From the NCBI GenBank assembly GCA_905221605.1, contig CAJNDS010002235.1, forward strand, positions 653,343 to 717,342: a stretch of DNA of 64,000 nucleotides, written 5' to 3'. A program made the position numbers and the translations under genes. The DNA comes from Symbiodinium natans. Its lineage: Eukaryota > Sar > Dinophyceae > Suessiales > Symbiodiniaceae. Below are positions 18,919-31,359 of the stretch, piece after piece (positions within the stretch are counted from its first letter, which is position 1; each line of letters starts with the position of its first letter). The notes beneath the pieces are model-generated. The model was given only the letters and a program-made list of their open reading frames with translations, searched no databases and was not told the DNA's origin.

Positions 18919-20842
18919 CCTAGACCCGAAATTCTAAAGCATACCTGCCCTGAATGCAACATAATCAGCCCTAAGTTCGCGAACCCCGGTGAGGATGCAG
19001 CCTCTGGCTTAGGGTGTACGTTTTAGGGTTTAGGGTTTAGGGTTTAGGGTTAGAGAAATATTGTGATTTCTCTAAGCCTAAACCCTAAACCCTAAACCCT
19101 ATCAACCCCAAACCACTAAAACCGTCAACCGTAACGCCCCACCTGCCTTCGACCCTAGGAACCCTAAACAGTTTAGGGTTTAGGGTTTAGGTTTAGGGTT
19201 TAGGGTTTAGGGTTTAGGGTTTAGGGTTTAGGGTTTAGGGTTTAGGGTTTACGGTCTTGGGGCTAAACCGCAACGCCCCCACCTGCCTTCGACCGATGGC
19301 GGCCTCCAAGAACGCAGCTGGGTGCGTCCAGGGCCCCTGGTAAAATTGGCAGAAGGGAATCCCGCAAAAAGGTTTTTGGGTCTGAAATGGGTTTCGGGTT
19401 TAGGGTTTAGGGTTTACCCCACAAAAAGGATTTCAGGGGCGAGGGATTCGGGTTTAGGGCCTTAGGTACGTTTATATGCCGCTACCGAACCTTCGCAGGG
19501 TTTAGATGGAGACTTCAGAGTGTGGACTGGAGGCTCTGTAGTCTCTGTAACGTGAACAATGGTGGCTCGTCTGGCTTCCCCTCTCCCCGTTCCTTCTCGG
19601 CCCAATGCGGTGCATTTGCCAAGGTCATGAAGGCAGCCCTGGCTGCTTGCTGTTTCGCCCCAAAGTTCCGACGAAGCCATGAATATGATCCTGCTGTGTA
19701 TGAAAGTGTTTCTCGTCCGTCAGCCAGGCACAAAGAAAGCCTATCGGGTTTAGGGTTTAGGGTTTAGGGTTTAGGGTTTAGGGTTTTCGGGTTTAGGGTC
19801 TGGAGGCCGGACCCTGCGTACATCTGCTGTGCTCCTGGTGCTGCCTCTTCGTGGTTCCCTACCTTTCATTTGGGTCGGGCTTCAAAATACACAACCAAAC
19901 ATCGATGCTACACTTGTTGGGGGTATTGTGACAACCCTACACCCTAAACCTAAACCAAACTGGGTTTACACACTTTGTGGGTTTCATGCAAAGGTTTCCA
20001 CAGGGATCCGAAGTCGAAAGAAGATCCGATGCCCGAGGCCCTCCATCTTACTTAGGTACCTTTACTTGCCCCTACCGAACCCTTGAAAGGATTTTACTCC
20101 ATTTAGGGCGGTTTAGGGTTTAGGGTTTAGGGTATTAGGGTTTAGGGTTTAGAGTCTAATTTGCGCCTGTATAATAGGTTTACGGTATAGGGCTTAGGGT
20201 TTCGGATTTAGGGTTTAGGTTTAGGTACCGAGTCCGTTTGGTCTAAGTATTCCCCAATCCGAAGCCCTGAAGCCCGAAGCCATCCGAACAGCTGCACTAG
20301 GCCTAACAAGAATCCTACATATATATATATATGTATATGTATATGTATATATATATATATGTATGTATACAGTCCTCTGAAACCTAAAGAAGGGCATCCA
20401 AAACATAATTTTCTTAGAGCACCAGCAAACACAAAGGAAACATAGAACATTCCCAAGAAGGCGACCCTAAACCCTAAACCCCCTAAACCCTAAACCCTAA
20501 ACCCTAAACCCTAAACCCTAAACCCTAAACCCTAAACCCTAAACCCCCAAAACCCAAACCCTAAACCCCGCCAAGAACCTCCAGCTGTCCAAGGAGACAG
20601 TCCGGAGAATTCTCCTGGAGCCGGTGGAAAGACGCTTTGGGACTTTTTGTATTCATTGTTTATCTGTTTTTTTTGTTTTTGTTACTTTTTTTTTTTTGGG
20701 GGGGGGGGGCGATAGGGCTTGTTTTGTTTTTTGTTTATCTTATTCGATTTTTATTTTTGTGGGGGGGTCTATGAGGTGTTGAGGACTTGAAGGGTTTAAG
20801 GGGTTTGGAGGGTTTAGGGTGTTTAGAGGGTTTAGGGTTCTA
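18919..20842. other. Non-coding with several telomere-like arrays
   Basis: TTTAGGG arrays lie at about 19022-19049, 19170-19250, 19745-19788 and 20108-20152; CCCTAAA arrays at about 19076-19100 and 20462-20546. A TA microsatellite hairpin is at 20318-20362 and a T-run/G-run tract at 20685-20709. Bases 19,500-19,740 are unique but unrecognised. Confidence 0.6.
19022..19100. repeat. Head-to-head telomere-like arrays joined by a hairpin
   Basis: A TTTAGGG array meets a CCCTAAA array. The linker has TTAGAGAAAT (19050-19059) and ATTTCTCTAA (19066-19075), a perfect 10-bp inverted repeat. This is the arrangement expected if two telomere ends joined. Confidence 0.75.
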
Positions 20843-20960
20843 TACTTGGAGGTTCACGGGCAGTTTAAAGTAGGGTTATCAGTACCCTTCGTACGGCTAG
20901 AAGTATAGTTGCCATGCTTATAACCCTATATACTTAAAACCACCCATGAACCTCCAAGTA
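20843..20960 (+). mobile_element. Family B palindromic element
   Basis: TACTTGGAGGTTCACGGG and CCCATGAACCTCCAAGTA are terminal inverted repeats of a 118-bp element with TA at both ends. No telomere-like array lies inside. Confidence 0.8.
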
Positions 20961-21047
20961 GGGTTTGGGGTCTAGGGTTGGGGTTTGGGGTTTAGGGTGT
21001 TAAGAGCATTTAGGGGGTTTAGAGGGCTGGTAGGGACTATAGAGTCT

Positions 21048-21337
21048 CTAGCTTATGCCCAGGATCAGCGCCGCGGTTCGCTTCATCACCTCCTTCTCGT
21101 CCTTCTCGTCGAGGTTCTGCTTAATGTACAAGCAGGGTCCAGGATGCTCCTGCTGAAACCCAAGTCCCCACACAGCAACTCACCAACAGTTTCGGCCAAG
21201 CTCACCGGGGCGTCTTCAAGGCCATAGACGGCCACCATCAATTCGATCAAATCGCCATTTTCCACTCCCAGGCCTTCACATGGCTCGGCGAACAGACGCC
21301 CTTTCGCCGAACACCACCTTGCTGCGTGTTCGTACAA
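21048..21337 (-). pseudogene. Ty1/copia-type reverse-transcriptase fragment
   Basis: Reading the minus strand from 21337, the frame encodes G-R-L-F-A-E-P-C-E-G-L, then G-D-L-I-E-L, V-Y-G-L-E-D-A-P and L-G-F-S-R-S-I-L-D-P. In copia reverse transcriptases the matching region is P-x-E-G-L, L-x-x-x-x-x-V-Y-G-L-x-D-A-P-x-x-W, then L-G-F-x-x-S-x-x-D-P-C. The Trp after D-A-P is lost. Past L-D-P the original frame stops at about 21086, while a neighbouring frame stays open with P-C-L-Y-I-K until 21048, which suggests a frameshift. No integrase, RNase H or LTR is seen, so this is a dead fragment. Confidence 0.6.
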
Positions 21338-23846
21338 AGGTAGAGAACTCTATAGGCCAGGCTCAGAGGGTGGTGTCAGTAGGGTTTAGGGCGTCTTCTG
21401 CCGGTGAACATCCATGCAAGGACAGCGCCTCATTCCCAGGGTCTCTGGCTGCCTAGCGCCCTCGTTCCCTTGCGCCCTTGCTGTAGGGTTTAGGGTTTAG
21501 GGTTTAGGGTTTAGGGTTTAGGGTTTAGGGTTTAGGGCTTAGGGTTTAGGGTTTAGGGCTTAGGGTTTAGGGTTTAGGGTTTAGGGTATTTAAGCTGGGA
21601 CAGGTGGCCAGCAGGGCCCGAAAGCACCCTACTAAGACTAACCAGCAGCTGCATCCCTTAACCCTCAACCCCCACGATATTGTTTATGAAGATACAGCTC
21701 CCTAACCAGACCCTGGGAGGCCCCAAATAGTACACTTTACTACTATTGGGTCATTCTTAGAAGCCCTTGGGGGGGGGGATCGACTTTTTGGATCCCCCCA
21801 AAGGGCCGGGAAGCCCTACGCCCCACCAAAGCCTGAGTACCCCGAGTTGCCTTCATTCTACGGCTCTCACCTTCAACATCGCACAAGCCCTGACCTAAAA
21901 CCTAAACCCTAAACCCTAAACCACAAACACTACATCTCCAAGGACTCTTGAACAACCCCTTCCTCCTAAAACCATAATTCTTAACCCTCAAGACCGAAGC
22001 CGCACACTAGTCGATACCCGAAACCCTAAACTCCAAAGCCTCCTGAGGGTAACAAATGTATACATATATATATATATGTACATATGGATATATCAAAATA
22101 GGAATAAAAAAAACAGAACCCTCTACACACATATATATATATATATATGTATACATATATATATATGTATACATATATTCATTTATGTATCTATTTATAT
22201 ATTTTAGTTCTTTATGCATTTATGTATTTTTGTTTAGTTATATATATATACACCTGCAAAAAAGATTGCACCTTAACTATGGGTATATATCCCCCTTTCT
22301 AAAGGTATGCAAATACTCAGGTAGACCTCGAGGAGGCTGGTTGGGCACGCCGCTTGGGCGCTCCGCGCGCGAGGCGCCTCCACCCGTTAGGTTTACGGGC
22401 TCTTCTGGGTTTAGAGTTTAGGGTTTAGAATTCAGGGTTTAGGGTTTAGGGTTTAGATCTCACCCCCACCCGCCTCTTTGAGGCACTAGAGAGTAGTCAT
22501 GTTCGGACATCAGGACAAGATTGCTGCTGCTCGCTTCCTCGCACTTTACACCCTGAACTTCTTGAGGACCAAATGAACCCTCAAAGGGTTCAGGCACCAA
22601 TACCCTAGTAGGAGCTCTAGTAGTATAGGGTGTAGGACCCCAATTTTAAGGCTGCAGTTCGTTCCCAAGGCTCTGGGCCCTTTGGACCACTCATTCACTG
22701 ACTTTGGGGGCCGCACCTCGCGGCGTCGATGGCTGAGTCGAACAGCCTGTGCTTCGAGAATTCGCACGCCTAAAACCTCAAGGATAGGGGTTTAGGGTTT
22801 AGGGTTTAGGGGTTTAGGGGTTTAGGGTTTAGGGTTTAGGGTTTAGGGTTTAGGGTTTAGGGTTTAGGGTTTAGGGGAGGGTCTGGTTGAGGGGCTCCCA
22901 AGAGTAGCCTAGGAATAAAAAAGGGGTGCCTTTTTCTGGTTTAAAGGGGGGGGGGGGGCATGGGGAAAGAACAAAACAACAACATAGCTAAACAAGAGCA
23001 ACAATACTAACAATAAGACAACCAACGTAAGAACTGGCCAGAACAACAACCAGCCAATCAAAGACTAAACCCGGAACCCAAAACACAAAACCCTAGACCA
23101 TGTTCAACAAACAGTAAACCCTAAACCCTAAACCCTAAACCCTAAACCCTAAACCCTAAACCCTAAACCCTAAACCCTAAACCCTAAACCCTAAACCCTA
23201 AACCCTAAACTTCAACTGCCATAAGCCGAAGGGAGGGGAGGGGCTGGGCGCCTCTGAAGTCCTCAGCCCACATCTCCGCCTGAGGCTGGGGGGGCTTGGT
23301 TTAAGGTTTAGGGTTTGGGGTTTGGGGTTTAAAAGGTTAGGGTTTAGGGTTTAGGGTTGAGGGATTCTGCAGGCCATAGGTAGGGTGAGGGATTCGGGAA
23401 GAACGGCTCGGGCCCAGGGATTTTGGGCAGGCGAGGGCTTGCGGTTTAGGGTTTTATGCTTTCAGGGTACCACCCAACTACCCCTCATGAGGGGCCTGGG
23501 GCACTGGCCTTATCAGGGTGTAGGGTTTAGGGTTTAGGGTTTAGGGTTTAGGGTTTAGGGGGGGGGGGGGTATTAAGCTAATTATTCTCTCGAAGGATGG
23601 TTGGAGGGTCTCGAGGCTTCTGGGTTTAGGGTTTAGGGTTTAGGGCTTGGGGTGGAGACACTTGACGGCATTGGTTCTCAGGTTGGGGTGCTGGTTCTCA
23701 GGTGTGTGTTCGGAGTTTAGCACGAGGCGTCCCAGAAACCGGCTGGTTGGATAACAGCAACGGTGAAACTGTTCTGACCAGTGATGTTCCTAAACAGTCG
23801 GGGGTCTCAGAGAAAAAAAGTACTTTGGGTACCTTTTTAGATACCG
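21338..23846. other. Non-coding with arrays and AT microsatellites
   Basis: TTTAGGG arrays lie at 21484-21588, 22411-22455, 22786-22876 and 23519-23561; a CCCTAAA array is at 23115-23210 (about 13 perfect units). TA-rich microsatellites span about 22055-22260. A truncated family C copy is at 22903-22958. No gene is recognised. Confidence 0.65.
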
Positions 23847-23960
23847 TCTTGGAAGTTCATGGGTAGTTCTATCTGAAGTTGCCCATAGTTATAGTCGGCT
23901 ATAGCCTTGAATGTTTATAAAAGTAGAATGCATAAACTTAAACATACCTTATCCTAAACT
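23847..23960 (+). mobile_element. Family B left-end fragment
   Basis: CTTGGAAGTTCATGGGTAG matches the family B end. No matching right end is clear, so this is a decayed copy. Confidence 0.35.
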
Positions 23961-26900
23961 CCTGCAACCCCCAAAGCCTCAAAGCCTCAAAGCCTTAAAC
24001 CCGTGAACCCCGAAACCCCCTTACTGCCAGAAGATCAAATGCGCCCGAAGAACCGACGGCAGCCTTTCGCTTGACACCGAAACCTATAGACCTCGGCTAC
24101 ATTTCATCCCGCCAGTATCCTTAAGGTTTAGGCGGTTCAGGGTTTCGGATTTGAGGTTGAGAGGACTCAAATGACTGGAAGAACCTCCGAAACAGGTACC
24201 CTTGCGCTCTGAGGCTCTGAGTGCTTACTTGGCACTGGACAGGCGCAGAGAGACCCTGAACCGAAATCGCGAAATCCTGCGCCTCTGGGGCAGTGTCCAG
24301 GCGAAGAACAAGCGAGGGTGCATTCCGCGCCTGAGATGTCGAGGATTTCGCCCCCAAACTCGAAACCCCAAACCCCCAAACCCCAAACCCCAAACCTTAA
24401 ACCCTAAACCCTAAACCCTAAACCCTCCTAGGATGGCACTTAAATCACTCTGACAGATACTCCCACATATGACATATGATCCTCTTACACCCAATACGCT
24501 GCTTTGGAGTAGACCCTGGAAAAAAGTACATACCATTTCGGTACAAGTAGCTACAATAGGCACCCAGAACCAACAAAAAGCATTAAAGTGTAGTACTCCC
24601 AAACCCAGAAGGGAAAATATCAAAATATGCCCAGGGCCTACCTTCCTAAACCCTAAACCCTAAACCCTAAACCCTAAAGCCTAAAGCCTAAAGCCTAAAG
24701 CCTAACCCCTAAACCCTAGGCTCTCTGAACCCTCCGTCTGCCTAAAGCCCTCCCCCCCCCCACCCCCCCGCATGCAAGTAGGCCCTCGACTCAGGATCCT
24801 CTATTTTGGACTTCGGCACCTCTGAAGACTTCAGGAAGGGGTTTAGGGGTTTGGGTATTAAGGTTCCTCAAGAACCCAAGAGAAACGGAGGGGTGCCTCC
24901 GTTTAGCTTTCTTTAGACCCCAATTTCTAAATCAGGAAGTGAGCTCACGACCAGGCATCCTACATGAGGGCATTGGTTATATACAATGTCCTAAGCACTG
25001 ACTAAGCCCTAAGCCTAAGCCCTGTAGACACTAAAAACCTGAACCCTGTGCTCCTATAGAAGAGGGCATTGCTACGGGTGAGGCCGCCGCGCCTTACACC
25101 AAACAATCGAAACTCGGGTTGCGCGCGTACCCTCCTTCCTTGTTTCCCTTCCTCCCTGCCTTCCTTCCTTCCTTCCTCCCGTCCTGCCTGCCTTCCTTCC
25201 TGACTCCCTTCTTTCCCACTCACTCCTTGTACATATAAGGGAGATTCTTGTTTCGTACTCTGGTATAACTTAGGTCACGGCGTCACAAGCCCCGCCAAAT
25301 CACGCACGACCTTGCCAGCCTTTGAGCTCACCCATCAGTGGCCTGGGACAAGGGCCTGCTGGGCCCAGCACATTCGACAAATTTCATCATCATGCGTTGG
25401 AAAGCTACCCACTGCAGTCTGCAGTCAGCTTGAATGTGGCTTCCGTCGTGGTCTTCAGGGTGGAGTTCTTGTTCTCTTGCCAAACCCTGAACCCTAAACC
25501 CTAAACCCTAAATCCTAAACCCTAAACCCTAAACCCTAAACCCCAAGCTTCCAGATCGGTGTCTGACCTTTCCCAGCTCCCTGGGCACGGCGGTGTAAAT
25601 CCCAGAGGGTCCCTTATATAAGAAAGCCCATAACCCAAAAGTAAAAAGGATCCCTAACACTGATCGAGATTCGGCACCCCAAAACACTAGGAGAGTATGG
25701 TTCTGGGTACCTAATTCCATAACAGTACTACAAATGGAACCTCTCGGAATGCTCATGTGGCCTGCAATTTCTTGGCCGTCATGAAGAGCTCAATACCCGG
25801 TAGCTGAGGAATAGACCCTAGATTATATTCAGGAACCCTACATAAACTAAGGATTACCTGGACCCCCAAAGTATGTAAAAACAAAAAAACAGCCCAAAAC
25901 CCTTTCAAAGGGCTATCATCTTACAATTTTTGGGGGTTGAGGTCTTCCTTATTCAAGGGGTATTGGGCTCTCTGGCCTGCATGCATGGAGTCAGTTGGGC
26001 CTTACTTCTGGGGGCATTGCTCTGGGGATATGCTTGGCGCCTGAAGCCGGCAAAATCCTGGTCCCCTAGCAACCCTAATACCCCAAAAAACGCTCTTCTA
26101 TTCTAATGCCCTCAAAAAACTTAAGCCCCAAGAGCCTTATATCCCAACACCCGAATGCCCTAGATCCTGACATCCTAACACTTAACTCTCAGGGCCGCCG
26201 CATTGATCTCGATGACCCCTGGGCTCGTCACATCCTGCGGCGGGCAAGCTTCCCGAAACCCTAGGCCCTAAACCCTAAGCCCTAAACGCTATAAACCCTG
26301 AACCCTAAACATCCAGGTCTAGAGCCCCGGAGTTGTAGGGTTTTCTGAGACACACCAACTGGGTCTAGGGTTCAGGGTTCCCCCACAACAAAAGTTAGGG
26401 CTTCAGAACTAACGAACTGCCGTGATAAGGGAGTCTTAGCAGGTACTATACATCAGGACCCTCGGTTGAAAAAGTCCCGAATCTCACCTGAAATCCCGAG
26501 GTTCCTGCTCAGGGGTGGTGCCTTCAGTTTCAGGCACCTATACACACATTTAAATAAACCCTAAACCCAAACCCATAACCCCACAGCTTCAAAACTGCAA
26601 GTAGAAAGAGAAGACTATGTAGTAGGGACCCCCAGAAAGGCCCCTTCATCCTACCCGCACATCCCCTTGCCCCGTGACCTAAGCAGCCCCAAAATGGCCC
26701 TTCTTGAACTAGCACGCCCAGCCACGTCACACAGCCTCGTGGTCATAAACACAGCCATTCCCCCTCCGCATTCCCAATGCCAGTCTCTGTTATTCCTCGC
26801 GTTTACGGACCTGAAGTATGTGTTCCGTGGTGTGGGAGTAGTGGTGTGCGAATATCGAGCAATCTCCACTTCCTGACATCCATATGGGATGTCTGCACCC

Positions 26901-27515
26901 TCAGCCGAATCCTGCTGCTGTGCTTCAGCTGGATCTTTCTTCAATCTCTCTCTCTTGCACCACAGAGGACGCGCCATCCGCCCTCCCTCCTTTAGATTCA
27001 GGAGAGCTGTGTAGGGTTTATCGGATTTACAGCCCTCCTGTAGTACCCTACGACTCAGGAGGGCTGCATATGGTTTATCGGATTGGAAACGCGTTCATAG
27101 GAAAGACAGGGATTGCAGAGCTTAGGGTACTTATAATGGTTCACGGAGGTTAACAGCACACTCAGCACGATAAGTCGCTCGCAGCAGCCTGAACCCGTCA
27201 ACCCTGAACACTCCGAAAGTGCACGCGAACACCCATGGGTCCCCTACTACCCCCCAATTATACTACCCCCCCCCCCCCCCCCCCCCCCCCCAGGCTCCCC
27301 CCAAATTAAGGCTATTTAGGGATTTATAAGCCCGGGGTAGTATAGAGGGGTGTATAGAGAATCCCATGAAACACCCTCAGCCTTGAACCCCACACTTCGT
27401 TCCCCCAAGGGTCCACCGAAGCGTTTTTCAGCATCCTGCGCGGGGGCTTACGACTGGCAATGGGCCACATCAAGGGCTTGAGGGCTTTACGGAGGCGGAT
27501 CCGTTTAGGGGCTTA
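23961..27515. other. Largely unique non-coding stretch
   Basis: CCCTAAA arrays lie at about 24390-24426, 24645-24718 and 25487-25543, the second ending in four GCCTAAA units. A CCTT microsatellite is at about 25128-25205, and a 26-C run at 27266-27291. Bases 25,550-27,240 have few telomere-like units, but no frame matches a known protein. Confidence 0.5.
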
Positions 27516-27659
27516 TACTTGGAGGTTCATGGTACTTATTAGCCAATCATAACTGTACTTATTACCCACTTATCAGCCCCTTAAGTGCCCCAATACGGCT
27601 ATAAGTACAGTTGTACGTGCAGTGATAATTGGTTAACACGTACCATGAACCTCCAAGTA
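27516..27659 (+). mobile_element. Family B palindromic element, intact copy
   Basis: TACTTGGAGGTTCATGG and CCATGAACCTCCAAGTA are perfect 17-bp terminal inverted repeats, 144 bp apart overall. The inner halves are also partly self-complementary (AACTGTACTTAT against ATAAGTACAGTT). This array-free copy is the reference for the copies at 31,081 and 63,534. Confidence 0.85.
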
Positions 27660-29404
27660 GGTTTGGGGGGGTTCAGGTTCAGGGCTATAATGCAAGAGGG
27701 GGGTTGGGGGCCATATGCCGTACTGTTCTCGTGTTTCGCAAGTTTACATTGAAACAAGGCGCGTGGTCCCAAATTTGGCTATCGTGGTAGGTACACAGCC
27801 TAGAAAAAAGTTGATGGAATACCTTCAAAATCCCCATCTCCCTGAACCTATCACCCCAATCAACCCTGCAACACATACCTTCTCAAAACTCAAGCTCATG
27901 ATTACAAGCTCCCCCGCGGATCTATGCACCTACATATGCCAACTCTCGACGTGATAATGCCTCCACTATCTGGGCTGCTCTCTAGTTTACGGTTTTTTGA
28001 CTTCGGCCAAAGCCTAAGCCTCGTGTGCAGGTCTCCCCCCAGAGAACCATTCAAGACAACAAAGGCACATCTACCAAGCAACTGCTTTTAAGCTACTGAG
28101 AAGGGGGTCCAGGGGGGGTAGATATCCTAGTCTTCCCAGTCTCCCTAGCACTTCCTTAGTCGCCCTAGCACTTCCTTAGCGTCCCTAAGCCCTGAGCGCT
28201 TCCCTGTAGTAAGGTTTAAGAATCAATATGGAGCCCTACATGCAAAGACCCGCAAAGCCCAAATCCCTAAATCCGAACCCTGAGGCTATTTTGTAATACA
28301 TAAGCAGGCCTTTGGGCCCAAAAAACCCTAAATCAAGAGTCCTATAGGGCCTTAGGGTAAACCCCCAAGTCTTCCGTCACCAGCAAAACGAAGTTCACAT
28401 GGCCTGACGCCGGTGAGCTTTCCGGTCCTCGCGGATTAGGCTTTCAGTTTTTTCGGTTGTGTAGGTTGCTTTGGGCATTTTAGGATTTGTAGGGTTTTGT
28501 TGGGTTCTTTGGGTGTTTGTGGTTCTTGGCTGCGGCTTTGAGGTTTCCTGAAATTTTGGGGCTCAACAGGGGGTTTGTTTCCCCGTAGGCTCAGGATGAA
28601 GCAAGAGGCCAGCACGGACTTAGGGATCAGGGCTTTAGGATCAAGGTTAAGAACTACGCTGGACCCGAAATCCGAAGTTTGCAAAAGCCTCCCCTCAAGC
28701 CAAACGAGTCTAAGATGAAGGGGTTTAGGGTTATAGGGTTCAGGGTTTAGGGTGAAGGGTCGTTTCTGGAAAGGTGATTTTCAATCCTAGGGCCCCCTAA
28801 ACCCTAAACCCTAAACCCTGAACCATAAACCCTAAACCATAAACCCTAAACCCTGGGTTCAACTAGGGCAGCATGTTGGTTCATGCTACGCCTTCTTGTT
28901 CCTTGAGCCTTTGGGTAGCCCAAGCATCCTAAAGCACTAAACGCGGCACTCTTAAACTCCTACAGGAACTCTGAACCCCCAAACCCCAAACCCTAAACCC
29001 TAAACCCTAAGCCCTAAACCCTAAACCCTAAACCCTAGACCCTAGACCCAAGCTCCTAAACCTGAAAGGTCCTAAATCCTAAGCCACATAGGCCCCAGTA
29101 GCCGGGTCGAGTTCCGCACCCTAAACCCTAAACCCTAAACCCTAAACCCTAAACCCTAAACCCTAAACCCTAAACCCCAAACCCTAAACCCTAAACCCTA
29201 CAAACCCAAACCCTACACTCTAGAACCCCAAAACGCTCTACCCTCACAGCCTGAAGCCCTAAACCCCACAACCCACAAGCCAAAACTTCCCTAAGCCTCC
29301 CAGACCCTAAAATTGTAGACCCTAAACACTAAACCCTAAACCCTAAACTCTGCAAGCCCGGTGTCGACGGTTTGAGTTTGGGAGGCTTGGGTCTAAGTCG
29401 CTCA
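27660..29404. other. Non-coding; arrays toward the right
   Basis: Bases 27,700-28,720 are unique and unrecognised. CCCTAAA arrays follow at about 28796-28855, 28985-29043 and 29118-29200. Confidence 0.5.
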
Positions 29405-29557
29405 GGTTCAGGGTTCAGGGTTTATGGGTTCAGGGTTTAGGGTTTGGGTTTAGGGTTTAGGGTTTAGGGTTTAGGGTCTAGGGTTTAGGGTCTAGGGTCT
29501 AGGGTCTAGGGTTTAGGGTTTAGGGTTTAGGGTTTAGGGTTTAGGGTTTAGGGTTTA
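29405..29557 (+). repeat. TTTAGGG array with TCTAGGG variants
   Basis: About 21 units. A middle block has several TCTAGGG units in a row, and the left edge has TTCAGGG units. Confidence 0.9.
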
Positions 29558-29970
29558 TAGGCCTCCGGGGCCTCCTTTTTATGGCCAGTTCTCTGAACAT
29601 TGGCGGGCGTCGCGGTGACTTTGCGCGAGGTACGTGCCAGTGAAAACCGAGCCAAGCCAAGCGGCCAAGAGAAAGCCATGAACCGCCAGGGACCACAAAC
29701 CCTCAGCAATAGCACTCTAAACAGTAAAACCCGAAAACCTGAAGCCTAAACCCTCAGCAATAACACTCTAAACAGTAAAACCCTAAAACCTAACGCCTAT
29801 TACCCGAAAAAGCTTGAACTCGATCCCCCCGACCTTGAACTGCGAACCCGCAGGGTTAGGGTTTGGGCTTCTTTGGGTTTTTAATTTACGGTTTAGGGTT
29901 TAGGGCAGATGTTGAAACCCAAAGCTGTCCACCCTACACGGGCAGATTGGACATTTTCGGGCTCAGGGTT

Positions 29971-30096
29971 CAGCTAGGTTGCCCAGTAACCTAGGATGAA
30001 AAAGGGTGCCTTTGTTTTGCTTAACGGGGTTTATAAGGGAACCTAAACCTACTAAAAAGGGAATAAGGGTACAAGGGTACTACTGGGCATCCTAGT
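29971..30096 (+). mobile_element. Family C/D-related palindromic element
   Basis: TTGCCCAGTAACCTAGGATG opens the copy, and GGTACTACTGGGCATCCTAG closes it. It mixes the family C core (AACCTAGGA...GGGAACCTAAACC) with the family D type CCCAGTAACC/ACTGGGC ends. Confidence 0.55.
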
Positions 30097-31008
30097 CAGA
30101 GTTTGGGGCTTTGGGTGGTTCAGGGATTTTACCAAAAGGGCTCAACTGCAGTTCCTTCACCAACTAGAAGGCTGGAGCGACACCGGAGAATATTTATACA
30201 GTTTGAGCCCCAGAGTAGGATTCAAGATTCAAGTGGGCGTTGTGAACCCGATGACTCCTGTACGGGTCTGGTTGAAAAAAAGGCCGTTTAACCCCCTAAA
30301 CCCTAAACTCTAAACCCTAGACCCCTCAACCCTGATCCTCAAAATCTAGCTAGCCCTGAATTCCCTTTTCAAACAGAGGTTCAGGCGTCACAAACTTGCT
30401 AACCTCTACAAGCTGCACGCATGCAAGCACCTAGAGCTACTTGCAGACACCACAATCCATGAACCCTAAACCCTAAACCCTAAATCCTAAACCGCACACT
30501 TTCATGCTTTCTCTTGGCCGTTGTCCACCGCACAGAATCAAATTTCCTTACTCTCGGCAAGGGTCGGCAAGAAGCCATCCGGCAAGACCGCCCACTACTT
30601 CATCTACGAAACACCCAAGTCCCCAACCCAAACCATGCACCCCTAACCTAGCCCTAAACCCTGAACCCTGAACCCTAAACCCTAAACCCCGAACCCCAAA
30701 CCTAAACCCTAAACCTGAACCCGACACCCTAAACATTGCAAGCGGCAATCGCAATGCCTGGAGCTTTGGGCGCTCTGAGTCTTAGAAGGATTCTGGTTAG
30801 ATTTTTAGGATTGAGGGTTTACGGTTTACGGTTTAAGATTTAGGATCGAGGGTTTAGGATTTCGGGTTTAGGGTTTCACCACGCCGTGGTACCCTGTCTT
30901 TAGCCCATCGCCTGATCTTGCAGGGAGTCCTGTGGATTACCTTTAAGAAGGATTGCTTGCAAGTTCTTTGCGGGGGTTTAGGGTTTAGGGTTTACAACTG
31001 GGGAAGCC

Positions 31009-31040
<32 letters not shown>

Positions 31041-31080
31041 ACCCCAAACCCTACCTACATTCCCTATACTCCAAGAGCAA
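30097..31080. other. Non-coding, decayed telomere-like units
   Basis: Short CCCTAAA patches at about 30297-30322, 30466-30492 and 30650-30720. A CCCTCAA block of about five units is at 31010-31043. No gene is recognised. Confidence 0.5.
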
Positions 31081-31359
31081 TACTTGGAGGTTCATGGGTA
31101 GCTATACGTAGCGCTATATTTACGGCAACTGTGATTATAACCGAATTTGGGGTACTGAAAACCCTACTTATAACTACCCAATTTTGTCTGTACTTATAAG
31201 CAACTTATAACCCCCTGAAGTGCCCTAATAGAGTGGTCATCAGGGTTAAGTACACTAACCCTAAACCCTAAACCCTAAACCCTAAACCCTAAACCCTAAA
31301 CCCTAAACCCTAAACCCTAAACCCTAATTGGGTTAACAAGTATCATGAGCCTTCAAGTA
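31081..31359 (+). mobile_element. Family B element containing a CCCTAAA array
   Basis: TACTTGGAGGTTCATGGGTA at the left and ATGAGCCTTCAAGTA at the right mark the ends. The right part follows the copy at 27,516 (CTGAAGTGCCCTAATA, then TAATTGGGTTAAC). Between AAGTACAC and TAATTGGG lies a CCCTAAA array at 31255-31327 that the 27,516 copy lacks. The element is 279 bp with the array. Confidence 0.75.

Noticed and set aside
19462-19767. Overlapping short frames on both strands in a unique stretch
   Set aside because: They are bounded by telomere-like arrays and show no motif; a real exon cannot be excluded but is not supported.
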